From the NCBI RefSeq assembly GCF_016219575.1, contig NZ_JACRMG010000009.1, positions 1,054,001-1,118,000 of the forward strand: 64,000 nt of DNA. The letters run 5' to 3'. The translations under genes and the position numbers were made by a program. The stretch comes from Bradyrhizobium sp. GTDB taxonomy: Bacteria; Pseudomonadota; Alphaproteobacteria; Rhizobiales; Xanthobacteraceae. Below the pieces are notes generated by a model. That model searched no databases. It had not been told where the DNA came from and saw nothing but the letters and a program-made list of their open reading frames with translations. The stretch's first letter is position 1; each line of letters starts with the position of its first letter. Positions 33,432 to 44,397 of this stretch are shown here, piece by piece.

Positions 33432-34664
33432 CTACGACATCTGGAAACTCGGATGCACCAGCGCCTCTGGCGCCATCGCCAGCACAATCAGGGCTGCGAC
33501 CGCCAGCGTCCGGAAAGTGATGGCGCGGCGGTCGACCATGACCGCGATCAGCACCACCGCCGTCATGAAGAACGAGCGCTGCGTCGCCACTTCCGCGCCC
33601 GACAGCAGCAGGTAGAACGCGGCAGCGAGCAGCGCGCCGGCGGCCGACCATTTCTTGATCGGGAAGGACACGGTCAGCGCCGGTGCCAGCGCGAGCAGCG
33701 CGCGGATTGCGAAGAACACGATGCCGGCGACGACGGCCATGTGATAGCCGGAGATCGACAAGACATGGCCAAGGCCGGAGATGAACATGGCATCGTTGAC
33801 TGGCGCGGAGATGGCGTCGCGCCGGCCGGTCAACAGCGCAGTGGCGATCGCCCGCTTGTCGCCCTCCAGCACGTTGCCGATGCGCTTGTCGATGGCATCG
33901 CGTAGGCCCTGCATCACGGCCGAGTAGCGCAGCGCGATGCCGCCGCTGTCGGGCGGCTCGGCTGCCTTGATCGACCCCATCACGAAGCCGGAGGCGCCGA
34001 TGCGCTGAAAGTACATGTCGCGGCCGAAATCGTAGCTGCCCGGCCGGCTCGGCGACATCGGCGGCAGCAGCCGCGCCTTCAATTCGACGAAGCTGCCGAC
34101 TGCAGGCGCCGTGCCCTTCTTCACCGACAGCCGCACCCGCTCCAGCCTGATCTCCTTGCGCGGGCTCTCCATCGAGACCACCCGCAGCACGAAGCGGTCG
34201 GTGCGCTCGCGGATGTCGCGCGTCTCGACAAACCCCGTCAGCGCCACCGCATAAATCGGCCGCGCCAGCACACCATGCGCCACGCGCGCCGTCTTCCAGG
34301 TCGCCGTCGCAAAGCCCGCCGCGGCCGCCGCCAGCATCACCGCAACGGGAAAGACCTTGTGCCGCCGCAACAGGACCGCCGCCGCGCACAGCGCGATGGC
34401 GACGGTGACAGCGACCGGCAGCACCGGCTCGTGATCGGCGGCAAAATAGAAGGCGATGCCCGTGCCGAATGCCACCGGCACCCAGGGCAGCAGCCGCCCG
34501 GCGCCCGCTTCCGCCCGCGCCCAGCTGCGCAGCGTTTCGACAAGGGATGACCACGCGCGAAACCCTGATGGCGCATAACCGCCAGCCTGCGCAGCAGGCG
34601 CGCGCGGCGGCCACGTCCCGGCATAGCCCCGCCTGCCGCCCGGCGTCTCACCCTGCTCGGCCAC
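33432..34664 (-). pseudogene. comEC: comEC, 5' (N-terminal) part, separated by the inserted element
   Basis: The first 410 residues of ComEC: a basic N-terminus, membrane helices with a DUF4131-type OB region (RFVLRVVSMESPRKEIRLER), and the start of the competence domain (FISGLGHVLSISGYHMAVVA, YLLLSGAEVATQRSFFMTA). It ends HPSFQMS followed by a stop created by the element. The remaining domain is at 15,557-16,639. GTG start at 34,664. ComEC imports single-stranded DNA across the inner membrane during natural transformation. Confidence 0.93.
33434..33446. repeat. Right attachment site core of the integrated element
   Basis: ACGACATCTGGAA, identical to 16,615-16,627 and in the same orientation. 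On the minus strand it is the last coding stretch (FQMS) of the N-terminal comEC fragment. Confidence 0.85.
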
Positions 34665-34889
34665 GCAACACCCTGTGATCCCGTTGCGGCCACAAGGCTA
34701 CCGGAAGGCGAATGGCGCAGAAAGCGGAACGGATGGGGAAAGTCGAGGAGGCGAACGCTGCGTGCCGACAATCCGCACGGGGTGCACACATGAATATAGG
34801 CCATCCATACACCGTCCGGTTGGTTAGTGGTATCGTCCTTCCTTCAGCGTGTATCGGGAGATGGACTTAGAATTGTTCCGGGGGAAGTT

Positions 34890-35873
34890 ATGGATAAGGT
34901 TTATCAGGTTTTTGTAAGCTCTACTTTTGCCGATCTTGAAGAAGAACGCAGAAAGGTAAGTGACACCTTGGCCAAGGCTGGCTTTATCCCGGCCGGCATG
35001 GAGCTGTTTCCAGCCACAAGCCTCCAACAGCTTGAGTTCATCAAGAAGGTTATCGATCGCTGCGACTATTATGTCGTCATCGTGGGTGCCCGATATGGCT
35101 CGCTCGATGACGATAAGAGTTTCACCGAAAAAGAGTACGAGTATGCGGTTTCAAGAAATATTCCTGTGCTGGCTTTCCTTCACAAGGATCCTGGGAAGAT
35201 TCCCGCGGAAAAGACCGATACCGATCCAGCACAGAAATCGCGGTTGGAAAATTTTCGAACTCGACTCAGGACGAGCCGCATTGTGCAATTTTGGACCGAC
35301 GCCAACGATTTATGTATGAATGTAGTCGTTTCGGCGAACAATGCCACAATGTTGCAGCCCGGACATGGGTGGGTTCGTGGCGACCAAGCCATCGACCCTA
35401 AGGTCTTGCAAGAAGCAGAGCGACTACGAATTGAGAATGCAGGGCTGAAGGAGCAACTTGCTCGAATTAATGGCGAGCAGCTTGTGTTCGACCCAAATTT
35501 GTTGGGTCCAGACGACAAACTTGTTTTGAAGCTTATGATCAATGGCCAAGAGCAAACGCGCGAGGTCGGCATTGGTCAAATGTTTGTTGCTCTTTATGAT
35601 GCGTTGTTGCCTGAGCCCTATCAGCGGATCATTCGGTTTGCCATTGCCAGGGCTGCATTGTCTTCTTCAGATACCCTGAATCCGAAAAATGAGATCAATT
35701 GTCATGACGACAGCGTCGCGCTCCTCCGGAATCAACTTGAGGCCCTCGGCTTGATTCTCCCGTTTTCACGAGACAGCGGCGACGGGCATTATTCGACGGC
35801 TTGGTCGTTGACTGACAAAGGAAGGCGCTATTATGCGGAGCAAAAGGCAATTCGAAAGCAAGTCGCCCCTTAG
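34890..35873 (+). CDS. DUF4062 domain protein
   Basis: A 327-residue protein. The N-terminal 100 residues are a clear DUF4062 domain: KVYQVFVSSTFADLEEERRK, then FIPAGMELFPATSLQQLEFI, then RCDYYVVIVGARYGS, a Rossmann-like fold often linked to TIR/SIR2-like and STAND-type defence proteins. A middle helical linker and a C-terminal alpha/beta region follow, ending in a winged-helix-like segment (LIL ... WSLTDKGRRYYAEQ). Codon use is clearly more A/T-rich than its neighbours, so it is probably acquired. GGGGGAAG precedes the ATG at 34,890. It lies outside the comEC element. Confidence 0.85.
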   Translation: MDKVYQVFVSSTFADLEEERRKVSDTLAKAGFIPAGMELFPATSLQQLEFIKKVIDRCDYYVVIVGARYGSLDDDKSFTEKEYEYAVSRNIPVLAFLHKDPGKIPAEKTDTDPAQKSRLENFRTRLRTSRIVQFWTDANDLCMNVVVSANNATMLQPGHGWVRGDQAIDPKVLQEAERLRIENAGLKEQLARINGEQLVFDPNLLGPDDKLVLKLMINGQEQTREVGIGQMFVALYDALLPEPYQRIIRFAIARAALSSSDTLNPKNEINCHDDSVALLRNQLEALGLILPFSRDSGDGHYSTAWSLTDKGRRYYAEQKAIRKQVAP

Positions 35874-35878
35874 TGATG

Positions 35879-36271
35879 CTACCGCACCTGGTCGATCAGC
35901 GCCGCTTTGGACGAGACGTGGTGACTGACGATCTTCCAGTCGCCGTCCTCGCGGACGATGACCCAGGTGATCTTCACCGTGAGGCCCGTGCCGTCGACGG
36001 AAAAATTCGCGGTGCCGGCCATGTTGACGACTTCAGAGCCGGCTGCCGCCGTCGACACATCGGTGAATTGAACGTTGCGCGCATCCCAGTGCGGCAGCGC
36101 CGTGAAATAGGACTTCACCCCGTCGCGGCCGCGATAGAGCGTCGGGTTCGAGCCGTAGAACAGCGCGCTCTTCGAATAGAGCGCGGACAGCGCATCGGCG
36201 TCGAGTCTCGCGAACGCCGCCGACCATTTTGCGATGATCCCGGCGGCGATGTCGTCGGCCGCGCTTCCCAT
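35879..36271 (-). CDS. SnoaL/NTF2-like protein
   Basis: A 130-residue single-domain protein of the NTF2-like cone fold: helix ADDIAAGIIAKWSAAFARLD, short strands ALFYGSNPTLYRGRDGVKSY, and the closing sheet TVKITWVIVREDGDWKIVSH. Such proteins include small isomerases and unknown calcium/calmodulin-associated-like domains; no specific activity can be assigned. It lies 5 bases from the glnS stop on the same strand and ends next to the convergent DUF4062 gene. Confidence 0.82.
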   Translation of the reverse strand: MGSAADDIAAGIIAKWSAAFARLDADALSALYSKSALFYGSNPTLYRGRDGVKSYFTALPHWDARNVQFTDVSTAAAGSEVVNMAGTANFSVDGTGLTVKITWVIVREDGDWKIVSHHVSSKAALIDQVR

Positions 36272-36276
36272 CTCGC

Positions 36277-37959
36277 TCAGCCCTTCCCGCCGACTTCCTT
36301 GGCAAAGGTGTCGCGCAGGCCGATAGTGCGGTTGAACACCGGCCGATCGGCGGTGGAATCCTTGTCGCGGGCAAAATAGCCCTGGCGCTCGAACTGCACC
36401 GGCTCGGGCGAGTTGCCCTGCGCAATCGCGGGCTCGACCCGCGCATCCTTCAGGATTTCCAGCGACTGCGGATTGAGGTCGGCGGCGAAGCTACCGGCGT
36501 CCGGGTTGGGCCTGGCGAACAGCTGGTTGTAGATGCGGATCTCTGCCGGGACCGAGTCCTGCGCGGAGAGCCAGTGCATGGTGGCCTTGACCTTGCGGCC
36601 GTCGGGGGCGTTGCCGCCCTTGGTGGCGGGATCGTAGGTGCAGCGCAGCTCGACGATCTCGCCGGCGACGTTCTTGATCGCCTCCCGGCACCTGATGAAA
36701 TAGGCGTAGCGCAGCCGCACCTCATTGCCCGGAGAAAGCCGGAAGAACTTCTTCGGCGGATTCTCCATAAAATCGTCCTGCTCGATATAGAGCTCGCGGC
36801 CGAACCTGATCTTGCGCGTCCCGGCCGAGGGGTCGTCGGGGTGATTGACCGCCTCGAGCTCCTCGACCTGGCCTTCCGGATAGTTCTCGATCACGACCTT
36901 GAGCGGGCGCAGCACGGCCATGCGGCGCAGCGCGCTCTTGTTGAGATGCTCGCGGATGCAGAATTCGAGCATGCCGACATCGACTACGCTGTTGGCTTTT
37001 GCCACACCGATGCGCTTGACGAATTCGCGGATCGCCGCCGGCGGCACGCCGCGGCGCTTCAGGCCGGCGATGGTCGGCATGCGCGGATCGTCCCAGCCCG
37101 CGACATGGCCGTCGCGCACGAGCTGCGTCAGCACGCGCTTGGAGAGCAGCGTGTAGGTGAGGTTCAGCCGCGCGAATTCATACTGATGCGGGTGCGACGG
37201 CACCGGCAGCTTGTCCAGGAGCCAGTCGTAGAGCGGCCGGTGATCCTCGAATTCCAGTGTGCAGATCGAATGCGTGATGCCTTCGATGGCGTCCGACTGG
37301 CCATGGGCGTAGTCGTAGCTCGGATAGATGCACCATTTGTCGCCTGTGCGCGGATGATGCGCATGCAGGATGCGGTAGAGCACGGGGTCGCGCAAATTGA
37401 TATTGCCCGCGGCCATGTCGATCTTGGCCCGCAGCACGCGTGCACCGTTCTGGAATTCGCCCGCCCGCATGCGGCGGAACAGGTCGAGATTCTCGTCCAC
37501 CGGCCGCTCCCGGAACGGCGAGTTCCGGCCAGGCTCGGTCAGGGTGCCGCGGTTGATACGGATATCCTCCTGCGACTGGTCGTCGACATAGGCGAGCCCG
37601 GCCTTGATCAGGCCTTCCGCCCACTCGTAGAGCCGCTCGAAATAGTCGGAGGCGTAGAACAGGTTGTCGCCCCAGTCGAAGCCGAGCCAGCGCACGTCTG
37701 CCTGGATGGAATCGATGTATTCCTGCTCCTCCTTGGTCGGATTGGTGTCGTCGAAGCGCAGGTGGCACTTGCCGGCAAATTCCTGGGCGATGCCGAAATT
37801 GAGCGCGATCGACTTGGCGTGGCCGATATGCAGGTAGCCGTTCGGCTCCGGCGGGAATCGGGTCACGATCCGGCTATGCCTCTTCGAGTCGAGGTCGGCC
37901 TGGATGATGTCGCGGATGAAGTCGCGCCCCGCCTCTGATGTCACCGGCTCTGTCGTCAT
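36277..37959 (-). CDS. glnS: Glutaminyl-tRNA synthetase
   Basis: Charges tRNA-Gln directly. A 560-residue class I synthetase: [16 protein letters not shown] is the HIGH motif, [11 protein letters not shown] the KMSKS-like loop, and the C-terminal beta-barrel anticodon domain ends with [14 protein letters not shown]. Alphaproteobacteria vary in having GlnRS besides GluRS; here both are present and adjacent but divergent. Start at [11 protein letters not shown] is chosen over an in-frame ATG 36 bases upstream. Confidence 0.96.
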   Translation of the reverse strand: MTTEPVTSEAGRDFIRDIIQADLDSKRHSRIVTRFPPEPNGYLHIGHAKSIALNFGIAQEFAGKCHLRFDDTNPTKEEQEYIDSIQADVRWLGFDWGDNLFYASDYFERLYEWAEGLIKAGLAYVDDQSQEDIRINRGTLTEPGRNSPFRERPVDENLDLFRRMRAGEFQNGARVLRAKIDMAAGNINLRDPVLYRILHAHHPRTGDKWCIYPSYDYAHGQSDAIEGITHSICTLEFEDHRPLYDWLLDKLPVPSHPHQYEFARLNLTYTLLSKRVLTQLVRDGHVAGWDDPRMPTIAGLKRRGVPPAAIREFVKRIGVAKANSVVDVGMLEFCIREHLNKSALRRMAVLRPLKVVIENYPEGQVEELEAVNHPDDPSAGTRKIRFGRELYIEQDDFMENPPKKFFRLSPGNEVRLRYAYFIRCREAIKNVAGEIVELRCTYDPATKGGNAPDGRKVKATMHWLSAQDSVPAEIRIYNQLFARPNPDAGSFAADLNPQSLEILKDARVEPAIAQGNSPEPVQFERQGYFARDKDSTADRPVFNRTIGLRDTFAKEVGGKG

Positions 37960-38109
37960 CAAGATGTTCCTGATTGCTGGCGGCCCTTCTGCCAAATTCG
38001 CCCCCGCCCGCCAAGCCTCCTTGGCGGCTGGCTGGCCTGCCGGTTGGGCTTTGTTTATGCCGTGTTCCTGCTATACACCACCGCCGTTTCCAGCCCTTTC
38101 CGCCAGATC

Positions 38110-39531
38110 ATGACCGATTCCATCGTTACCCGCTTCGCCCCCTCGCCGACCGGCTTCCTCCACATCGGAGGGGCGCGCACCGCGCTGTTCAACTGGCTCT
38201 ACGCCAGGAAGCACGGCGGCAAGATGCTGCTGCGAATCGAGGACACCGACCGCGAGCGCTCGACCGAGGCCGCCATCGCGGCGATCCTGGACGGGCTGAA
38301 ATGGCTGGAGCTGGATTGGGACGGCGACGTCATCTACCAGTTCAGCCGCGCCGCTCGCCACCGCGAGGTCGCCGAGCAGCTGCTCGCCGAAGGCAAGGCC
38401 TACCGGTGTTACGCCACGGCGGAAGAGCTCGCCGCCATGCGCGAGAAGGCGCGCGCCGAGGGCCGCACCCGGCTCTATGACGGAATGTGGCGCGACCGCG
38501 ATCCCGCGACCGCCCCGTCGGGCATCAAGCCGACCATCCGCCTCAAGGCGCCGCAGACCGGCGAGACCGTGATCGAGGACCAGGTGCAGGGCCGCGTGGT
38601 CTGGCAGAACGAGAACCTCGACGACCTCGTGCTGCTGCGCGGCGACGGCAACCCGACCTACATGCTCGCCGTCGTCGTCGACGACCACGACATGGGCGTC
38701 ACCCATGTGATCCGCGGCGACGACCATCTGATCAACGCCGCCCGTCAGAAACAGATCTACGACGCGAAGGGCTGGACCATTCCCAGCATGTCGCACATCC
38801 CGCTGATCCACGGTCCGGACGGCGCAAAGCTCTCGAAACGCCACGGCGCGCTCGGCGTCGAAGCCTACCGCGCCATGGGCTATCTGCCGGCGGCGCTGCG
38901 CAACTATCTGGTGCGGCTCGGCTGGAGCCATGGCGACCAGGAGATATTCTCCACCCAGGAGATGATCGAGGCCTTCGATCTCTCCGGCATCGGCCGCTCG
39001 GCCGCCCGCTTCGATTTCGCCAAGCTGGAAAACCTCAACGGCCACTACATCCGCCAGAGCGACGACAAGACCTTGGTAAGCATGTTCGAGGATGTGCTGG
39101 ACCACGTCCCCGAGGGGGCTGCGCTGAAGGCAAAACTCAACGACACCACCCGCGCGCAACTCTTGCAGGCGATGCCGAGCCTGAAGGAACGCGCCAAGAC
39201 GCTGCTCGAGCTGATCGCCGGCTCCTATTTCATCTTCGCCGACCGGCCGCTGGAGATCGAGGCAAAGGCGCAAGCGCTGCTGACGGCGGAGAACCGCGCG
39301 CTTGTCGGACGGCTGCGCGGCGTGCTGGAGGCGGTTTCGCCCTGGAGCGCGGAAACGACCGAAGCCGCCATGCGGAATTTCGCGGAACAGAATAACCTCA
39401 AGCTCGGCGCAGTTGCCCAGCCGCTGCGGGCAGCGCTGACGGGACGCACGACTTCGCCGGGCATCTTCGAGGTTCTGGCGGTATTGGGACGCGAGGAATG
39501 CCTCGCCCGGCTGGGCGATCAGGCGGCCTAG
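38110..39531 (+). CDS. gltX: Glutamyl-tRNA synthetase
   Basis: A 473-residue class I synthetase with [18 protein letters not shown] (HIGH motif) at the N-terminus and [11 protein letters not shown] as the KMSKS loop near residue 240, followed by a helical C-terminal anticodon domain. It attaches glutamate to tRNA-Glu for protein and haem synthesis. Start at MTDSIVTRF. In the usual order it follows comEC; here glnS, the SnoaL gene and DUF4062 lie between. Confidence 0.97.
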   Translation: MTDSIVTRFAPSPTGFLHIGGARTALFNWLYARKHGGKMLLRIEDTDRERSTEAAIAAILDGLKWLELDWDGDVIYQFSRAARHREVAEQLLAEGKAYRCYATAEELAAMREKARAEGRTRLYDGMWRDRDPATAPSGIKPTIRLKAPQTGETVIEDQVQGRVVWQNENLDDLVLLRGDGNPTYMLAVVVDDHDMGVTHVIRGDDHLINAARQKQIYDAKGWTIPSMSHIPLIHGPDGAKLSKRHGALGVEAYRAMGYLPAALRNYLVRLGWSHGDQEIFSTQEMIEAFDLSGIGRSAARFDFAKLENLNGHYIRQSDDKTLVSMFEDVLDHVPEGAALKAKLNDTTRAQLLQAMPSLKERAKTLLELIAGSYFIFADRPLEIEAKAQALLTAENRALVGRLRGVLEAVSPWSAETTEAAMRNFAEQNNLKLGAVAQPLRAALTGRTTSPGIFEVLAVLGREECLARLGDQAA

Positions 39532-39695
39532 AAAACGCTCAGGGACCCCCTACCTGCGTCCATCTTGCAGCGCACAGGGCAATAAGATACCCATCTTGCG
39601 CCGCCTTCTAGACAATCAGGCCCTTGCTCGCTCTCTCCCTGGAGAAAGCATCCAACCAGCCTGATTTCGCAACGATTTCATCGGGGACTACGACG

Positions 39696-40997
<1,302 letters not shown>

Positions 40998-41020
40998 CCG
41001 CTGCCGCAATCGCAAACCCG

Positions 41021-41057
41021 AAAGCCGGACGCGGTCGCCGCGTCCGGCTTTTTCCTT
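41021..41057 (+). terminator. Rho-independent terminator after gltA, shared with lpxB
   Basis: AGCCGGACGCGG pairs with CCGCGTCCGGCT across a 3-base loop and is followed by TTTTTCC. The AAAG before the stem gives a T-run on the other strand, so it can also end minus-strand transcripts after lpxB (stop at 41,059). Confidence 0.85.
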
Positions 41058-41058
41058 T

Positions 41059-42252
41059 TCAGCCGGGCGCGCGTGCCTTGCGCATCGTCGCCAGCACGAT
41101 CTCCGCGGCGCGGACGCTCGGCGGCTGGTTGCCGGTAGACATGATGGAATCGATGCGGGCGAACGCCTCGAGCTGCTTGCGCCGCAGCGGCGTGTCGCCG
41201 AGCACCTCGCGCAGCGCCGGCAGCAGTTTTTCCGAGCGGCAGTTCTCCTGCAGGAATTCCGGCACGACATTCTCGCCAACCACGAGATTGGCCAGGATCA
41301 CCGAGTTCACCCGGATCGCCCGGCGCAGGATGAAGGCCTCCATCGCGCCGGTTCGATAGGCCGCCACCATCGGCACGCCGGCAAGCGCAAGCTCCAGCGT
41401 CACCGTGCCAGATTTGGCGAGCGCGGCGTGCGCGATGCGGAAGGCGGCGCGCTTCTCCTCCTCGCCGATGACGACGCGCGGCTGCACCTTCCAGTACTTC
41501 AGGGCGGCCGTGATCGCTTCCTCGAGATGCGGCATGGTCGGCAGCACCGCCTCGAACGCGACGCCTTCCGACTGGAGCTTGGTCAGCGTCATGCCGAAAG
41601 CGGTCATGTGGTGCTTGATTTCGCTGCGACGGCTGCCCGGCAGGATCAGGAGCACCGGGGGCTTTTCCTCGCGCCGCTTCTGCTCCTCCGCGTTGGGACG
41701 AAGCTGGCCGACCTGCTCGGTCAGGGGATGGCCGACATAGCTGCAGGGGGGACCGTGCAGCTCCTCATAGGTATCCGGCTCGAACGGCAACAGCGCCAGC
41801 ACGTGATCGATATAGGGCTTCATCGCGCGCGCCCGGCCCGGCCGCCAAGCCCACACCGTGGGAGAAACATAGTCGACGATGGGGATGTGCGGCGCCTTGG
41901 CGCGCACGCGTTTGGCCACGCGATGGGTGAAGTCGGGACTGTCGATGACGACGAGGATGTCGGGCGCCGCCGCGATCACGGCGTCCGCCGTTTCGCGGAT
42001 ACGCCGCATGATCGCCGGCAACTGCCTGACCACGGCGGCAAGCCCGATGATCGACAATTCCTCGATGGGAAAGCGCGAGCTCAGCCCCTCGATCGCCATG
42101 GCGCGGCCGCCGACGCCCTCGAACCGCACCGCGCCGCCAAGGCGCTGACGCAGCACCTTCATCAGATTGGCACCGAGGCGGTCACCGGATTCCTCGGTCG
42201 CGATCAGGAAAATCTTCCGCCCGGCGCCGGGGTTCGCGCGCACCGTGCTCAC
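41059..42252 (-). CDS. lpxB: Lipid-A-disaccharide synthase
   Basis: Joins UDP-diacylglucosamine and lipid X to the lipid A disaccharide at the inner membrane. 397 residues, glycosyltransferase GT19: IFLIATEESGDRLGANLMK at the N-terminus, DYVSPTVWAWRPGRA, FEPDTYEELHGPPCSYVGHP and LILPGSRRSEIKHH. GTG start overlaps the lpxI stop (GTGA), so the two are translationally coupled. Last gene of the lpxD-fabZ-lpxA-lpxI-lpxB chain. Confidence 0.95.
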   Translation of the reverse strand: MSTVRANPGAGRKIFLIATEESGDRLGANLMKVLRQRLGGAVRFEGVGGRAMAIEGLSSRFPIEELSIIGLAAVVRQLPAIMRRIRETADAVIAAAPDILVVIDSPDFTHRVAKRVRAKAPHIPIVDYVSPTVWAWRPGRARAMKPYIDHVLALLPFEPDTYEELHGPPCSYVGHPLTEQVGQLRPNAEEQKRREEKPPVLLILPGSRRSEIKHHMTAFGMTLTKLQSEGVAFEAVLPTMPHLEEAITAALKYWKVQPRVVIGEEEKRAAFRIAHAALAKSGTVTLELALAGVPMVAAYRTGAMEAFILRRAIRVNSVILANLVVGENVVPEFLQENCRSEKLLPALREVLGDTPLRRKQLEAFARIDSIMSTGNQPPSVRAAEIVLATMRKARAPG

Positions 42253-43106
42253 GTGGCGATCCCGGTGACGAACAGGCCGGCCTTGTCGGCGGCCTCGATC
42301 ATGGCCTGCGGTTCGGCCGCAATGGTGTTTTCGGCGGCCACCGCAACACCGGCAAGCCCTGCGCCTGCGGCCGCCTCGATCGTTCGCGGACCGACGGTCG
42401 GAAGGTCGTAGCGCAAATCCTGGCCGCTCTTGGGACCCTTCACCAGCACGCCACGGCCCGCTTTGGCGCGGATCCGTCCTCCTTCCCGCAAGCGCGCGAC
42501 GCGCGCCAGCAGCCCGTCGGTGCCCTCGATGTCCTCGACCGCTACCACATGGCCGTCGATCACGACCGCCGCCTGGCCGATGTCAAACGGTCCGAGCGCG
42601 GTCAGCACCTCCCTGCCCCGCGCGATATCGGCCGTCGCAGCCGCATCGGGCGCCGCGCGGGTGATGCATCCCCTGGGCATCAGCAGATCGGGCGCGGCCT
42701 CCTTGACGCCGACCATGCGAAAGCCGTCCTTCTCGAAGATGCGCCCGATGCCGGACAGCAGATGATCGTCGCCGCCGCGGAAGGCCGCGACTACATGGCC
42801 CATCACGCGCAGTGTGCCCCAGTCGAGCCTGATATCCGACAGCGCCGGGCGCGCCAGGCTGCCGATGAAGATCAGGTCGCGGCAGCCTTCGCTGCGAAAC
42901 AGTCTTGTGGCCTTGCCGATCTGGCCGACGGAAATCCAGTGATGCCGGAAGCGCGCGGCGCCCGCCGGATCGCAGGCACCCTTCAGCGCAAAGATCACCG
43001 CGGCGATCCCGCGCGCGGCCAGCGAATCCGCAACCGCGAATGGCATGGCGCCGCCGCCCGCGATCACGCCCACCGGCGAAGAGAGGTTGCTGGCCGCTGA
43101 TGTCAT
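42249..43106 (-). CDS. lpxI: UDP-2,3-diacylglucosamine pyrophosphatase, LpxI type
   Basis: Hydrolyses UDP-2,3-diacylglucosamine to lipid X, the step before LpxB. A 285-residue DUF1009/LpxI protein: GVIAGGGAMPFAVADSLAAR, VGQIGKATRLFRSEGCRDLI, then FRGGDDHLLSGI and the C-terminal SGQDLRYDLPTVGPRTIEAA. Alphaproteobacteria use LpxI instead of LpxH, and no lpxH-like gene is here, which agrees with the context. Confidence 0.93.
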   Translation of the reverse strand: MTSAASNLSSPVGVIAGGGAMPFAVADSLAARGIAAVIFALKGACDPAGAARFRHHWISVGQIGKATRLFRSEGCRDLIFIGSLARPALSDIRLDWGTLRVMGHVVAAFRGGDDHLLSGIGRIFEKDGFRMVGVKEAAPDLLMPRGCITRAAPDAAATADIARGREVLTALGPFDIGQAAVVIDGHVVAVEDIEGTDGLLARVARLREGGRIRAKAGRGVLVKGPKSGQDLRYDLPTVGPRTIEAAAGAGLAGVAVAAENTIAAEPQAMIEAADKAGLFVTGIAT

Positions 43107-43126
43107 GGCCTGCGGCTGTCCCCTGT

Positions 43127-43939
43127 TTATGGCTGTCGATTGCCGCTATCGGCCGGCAGGCACAGCGCGCGGTGCTTGGCTTCGGCGATGAAGGTCAGGA
43201 TTTCCGCAATCGCTGGATCTTCCGCTGCCATCGGCTGCACGGCCTCGAGGCGCTCGGCAAAGATGCCGGGGCCGTGAAACAGCTTTTGATAGAATCCGCG
43301 CACGGTGGCGAGACGTTGCTTGGTGAACTTGCGGCGTTTCATGCCGATGACGTTGAGGCCTTCGAGCGCCGCATACTGACCGTTGACGAGGCCGAACGGA
43401 ATGACGTCGCCGCGCACACCCGAGAGGCCGCCGACCATGACCTGCGGCCCGATCCGGGTGAACTGATGCACCGCTGACAGCCCGCCGATGTAGACGAAAT
43501 CGCCGATCTCGCAGTGGCCGCCGAGCGTGGCCGACGTCGCGAAGATCGCGTCGTTGCCGACCGTGCAGTCGTGCCCGACATGGCTGTTGTTCATGAAAAA
43601 CCCGCGGTCGCCGACGCGCGTCAGCCCGCCGCCCTTCACCGTGCCGACGTTCATCGTCACGCCTTCGCGGATGGTGCAGCCATTGCCGATCTCCAGGCGG
43701 GTCGGCTCGCCCTTATAGCTGAGATCCTGCGGCGGGCCGCCAAGGGCGGCAAAGGGCGAGATCGTGCAATTGGCGCCCACCGTCGTGTGCCCGCTGACGG
43801 AGACATGCGAGGTCAGGACGCAATCGGCACCGATCACGACGTTTGGGCCGATCACGCAATAGGGCCCGATCGCAGAGCCGTCGCCGATCACGGCGCCGTC
43901 CTCGATACGCGCGGTCGGATCGATCTTCTTCATCGTCAT
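43127..43939 (-). CDS. lpxA: UDP-N-acetylglucosamine acyltransferase
   Basis: First acylation of lipid A synthesis. 270 residues with left-handed beta-helix hexapeptide repeats (ARIEDGAVIGDGSAIGPYCV onward), the catalytic histidine in the FMNNSHVGHDCTVG turn, and a helical C-terminus (RGFYQKLFHGPGIF). The ATG overlaps the fabZ stop (TGATG). Confidence 0.96.
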   Translation of the reverse strand: MTMKKIDPTARIEDGAVIGDGSAIGPYCVIGPNVVIGADCVLTSHVSVSGHTTVGANCTISPFAALGGPPQDLSYKGEPTRLEIGNGCTIREGVTMNVGTVKGGGLTRVGDRGFFMNNSHVGHDCTVGNDAIFATSATLGGHCEIGDFVYIGGLSAVHQFTRIGPQVMVGGLSGVRGDVIPFGLVNGQYAALEGLNVIGMKRRKFTKQRLATVRGFYQKLFHGPGIFAERLEAVQPMAAEDPAIAEILTFIAEAKHRALCLPADSGNRQP

Positions 43940-44397
43940 CAGTCGGTCAGCATCGCGCCGACATCGGCTTCCGCCACGACCTGTCCGTTGACCTTGGCAT
44001 CGCCGTGGAACCACCACATCGCCTTGCGCCGCCCGATCGAGCGCATGTGGTACTCGATGGTGTCGCCGGGCATCACCGGTTTGCGGAACTTGCACTTGTC
44101 GATGGTGAGGAAATACACCGCGCGGGGCTTTTCAGTGCCGGTCACCGACTTGATGCCGATGACGCCGGCGGTCTGCGCCATGGCCTCGATCATCATCACG
44201 CCGGGATACACCGGCCGATCGGGAAAATGGCCGAGAAAGCACGGCTCGTTGAACGTGACGTTCTTGATGCCGATGCCGCTGTAGTCGGTCCGGATGTTGA
44301 TCACCCGGTCGATCAGCAACATCGGGTAGCGATGCGGCAGCGTCTTGAGGATGTCCTCGATACTGACGACGTCGAATCTGACCGCTGCTTCCTCCAT
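43939..44397 (-). CDS. fabZ: 3-hydroxyacyl-ACP dehydratase FabZ
   Basis: Dehydrates 3-hydroxyacyl-ACP in fatty-acid elongation and shares substrate with LpxA/LpxD. 152 residues, hot-dog fold: [13 protein letters not shown], then [20 protein letters not shown] with the catalytic histidine, then EAMAQTAG with the catalytic glutamate. Start at MEEAAVRF, overlapping the lpxD stop. Confidence 0.96.
   Translation of the reverse strand: MEEAAVRFDVVSIEDILKTLPHRYPMLLIDRVINIRTDYSGIGIKNVTFNEPCFLGHFPDRPVYPGVMMIEAMAQTAGVIGIKSVTGTEKPRAVYFLTIDKCKFRKPVMPGDTIEYHMRSIGRRKAMWWFHGDAKVNGQVVAEADVGAMLTD

Larger units (their letters stand above)
16615..33446. mobile_element. Integrative genomic element of about 16.8 kb inserted in comEC
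   Basis: Boundaries: a 13-base direct repeat (ACGACATCTGGAA) at 16,615-16,627 and 33,434-33,446, each fused to one half of comEC. A tyrosine integrase gene begins its 3' end 41 bases inside the left repeat, with an excisionase-like gene behind it. Base composition is lower and more mixed than in the flanks, and many genes are decayed or unrelated to core functions. No conjugation, replication or phage structural genes were seen, so it is best called a genomic island or mobilisable integrative element. Cargo includes a serine recombinase, a HIRAN protein, a TIGR04255 operon and a five-gene Zorya-like operon. Confidence 0.9.
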
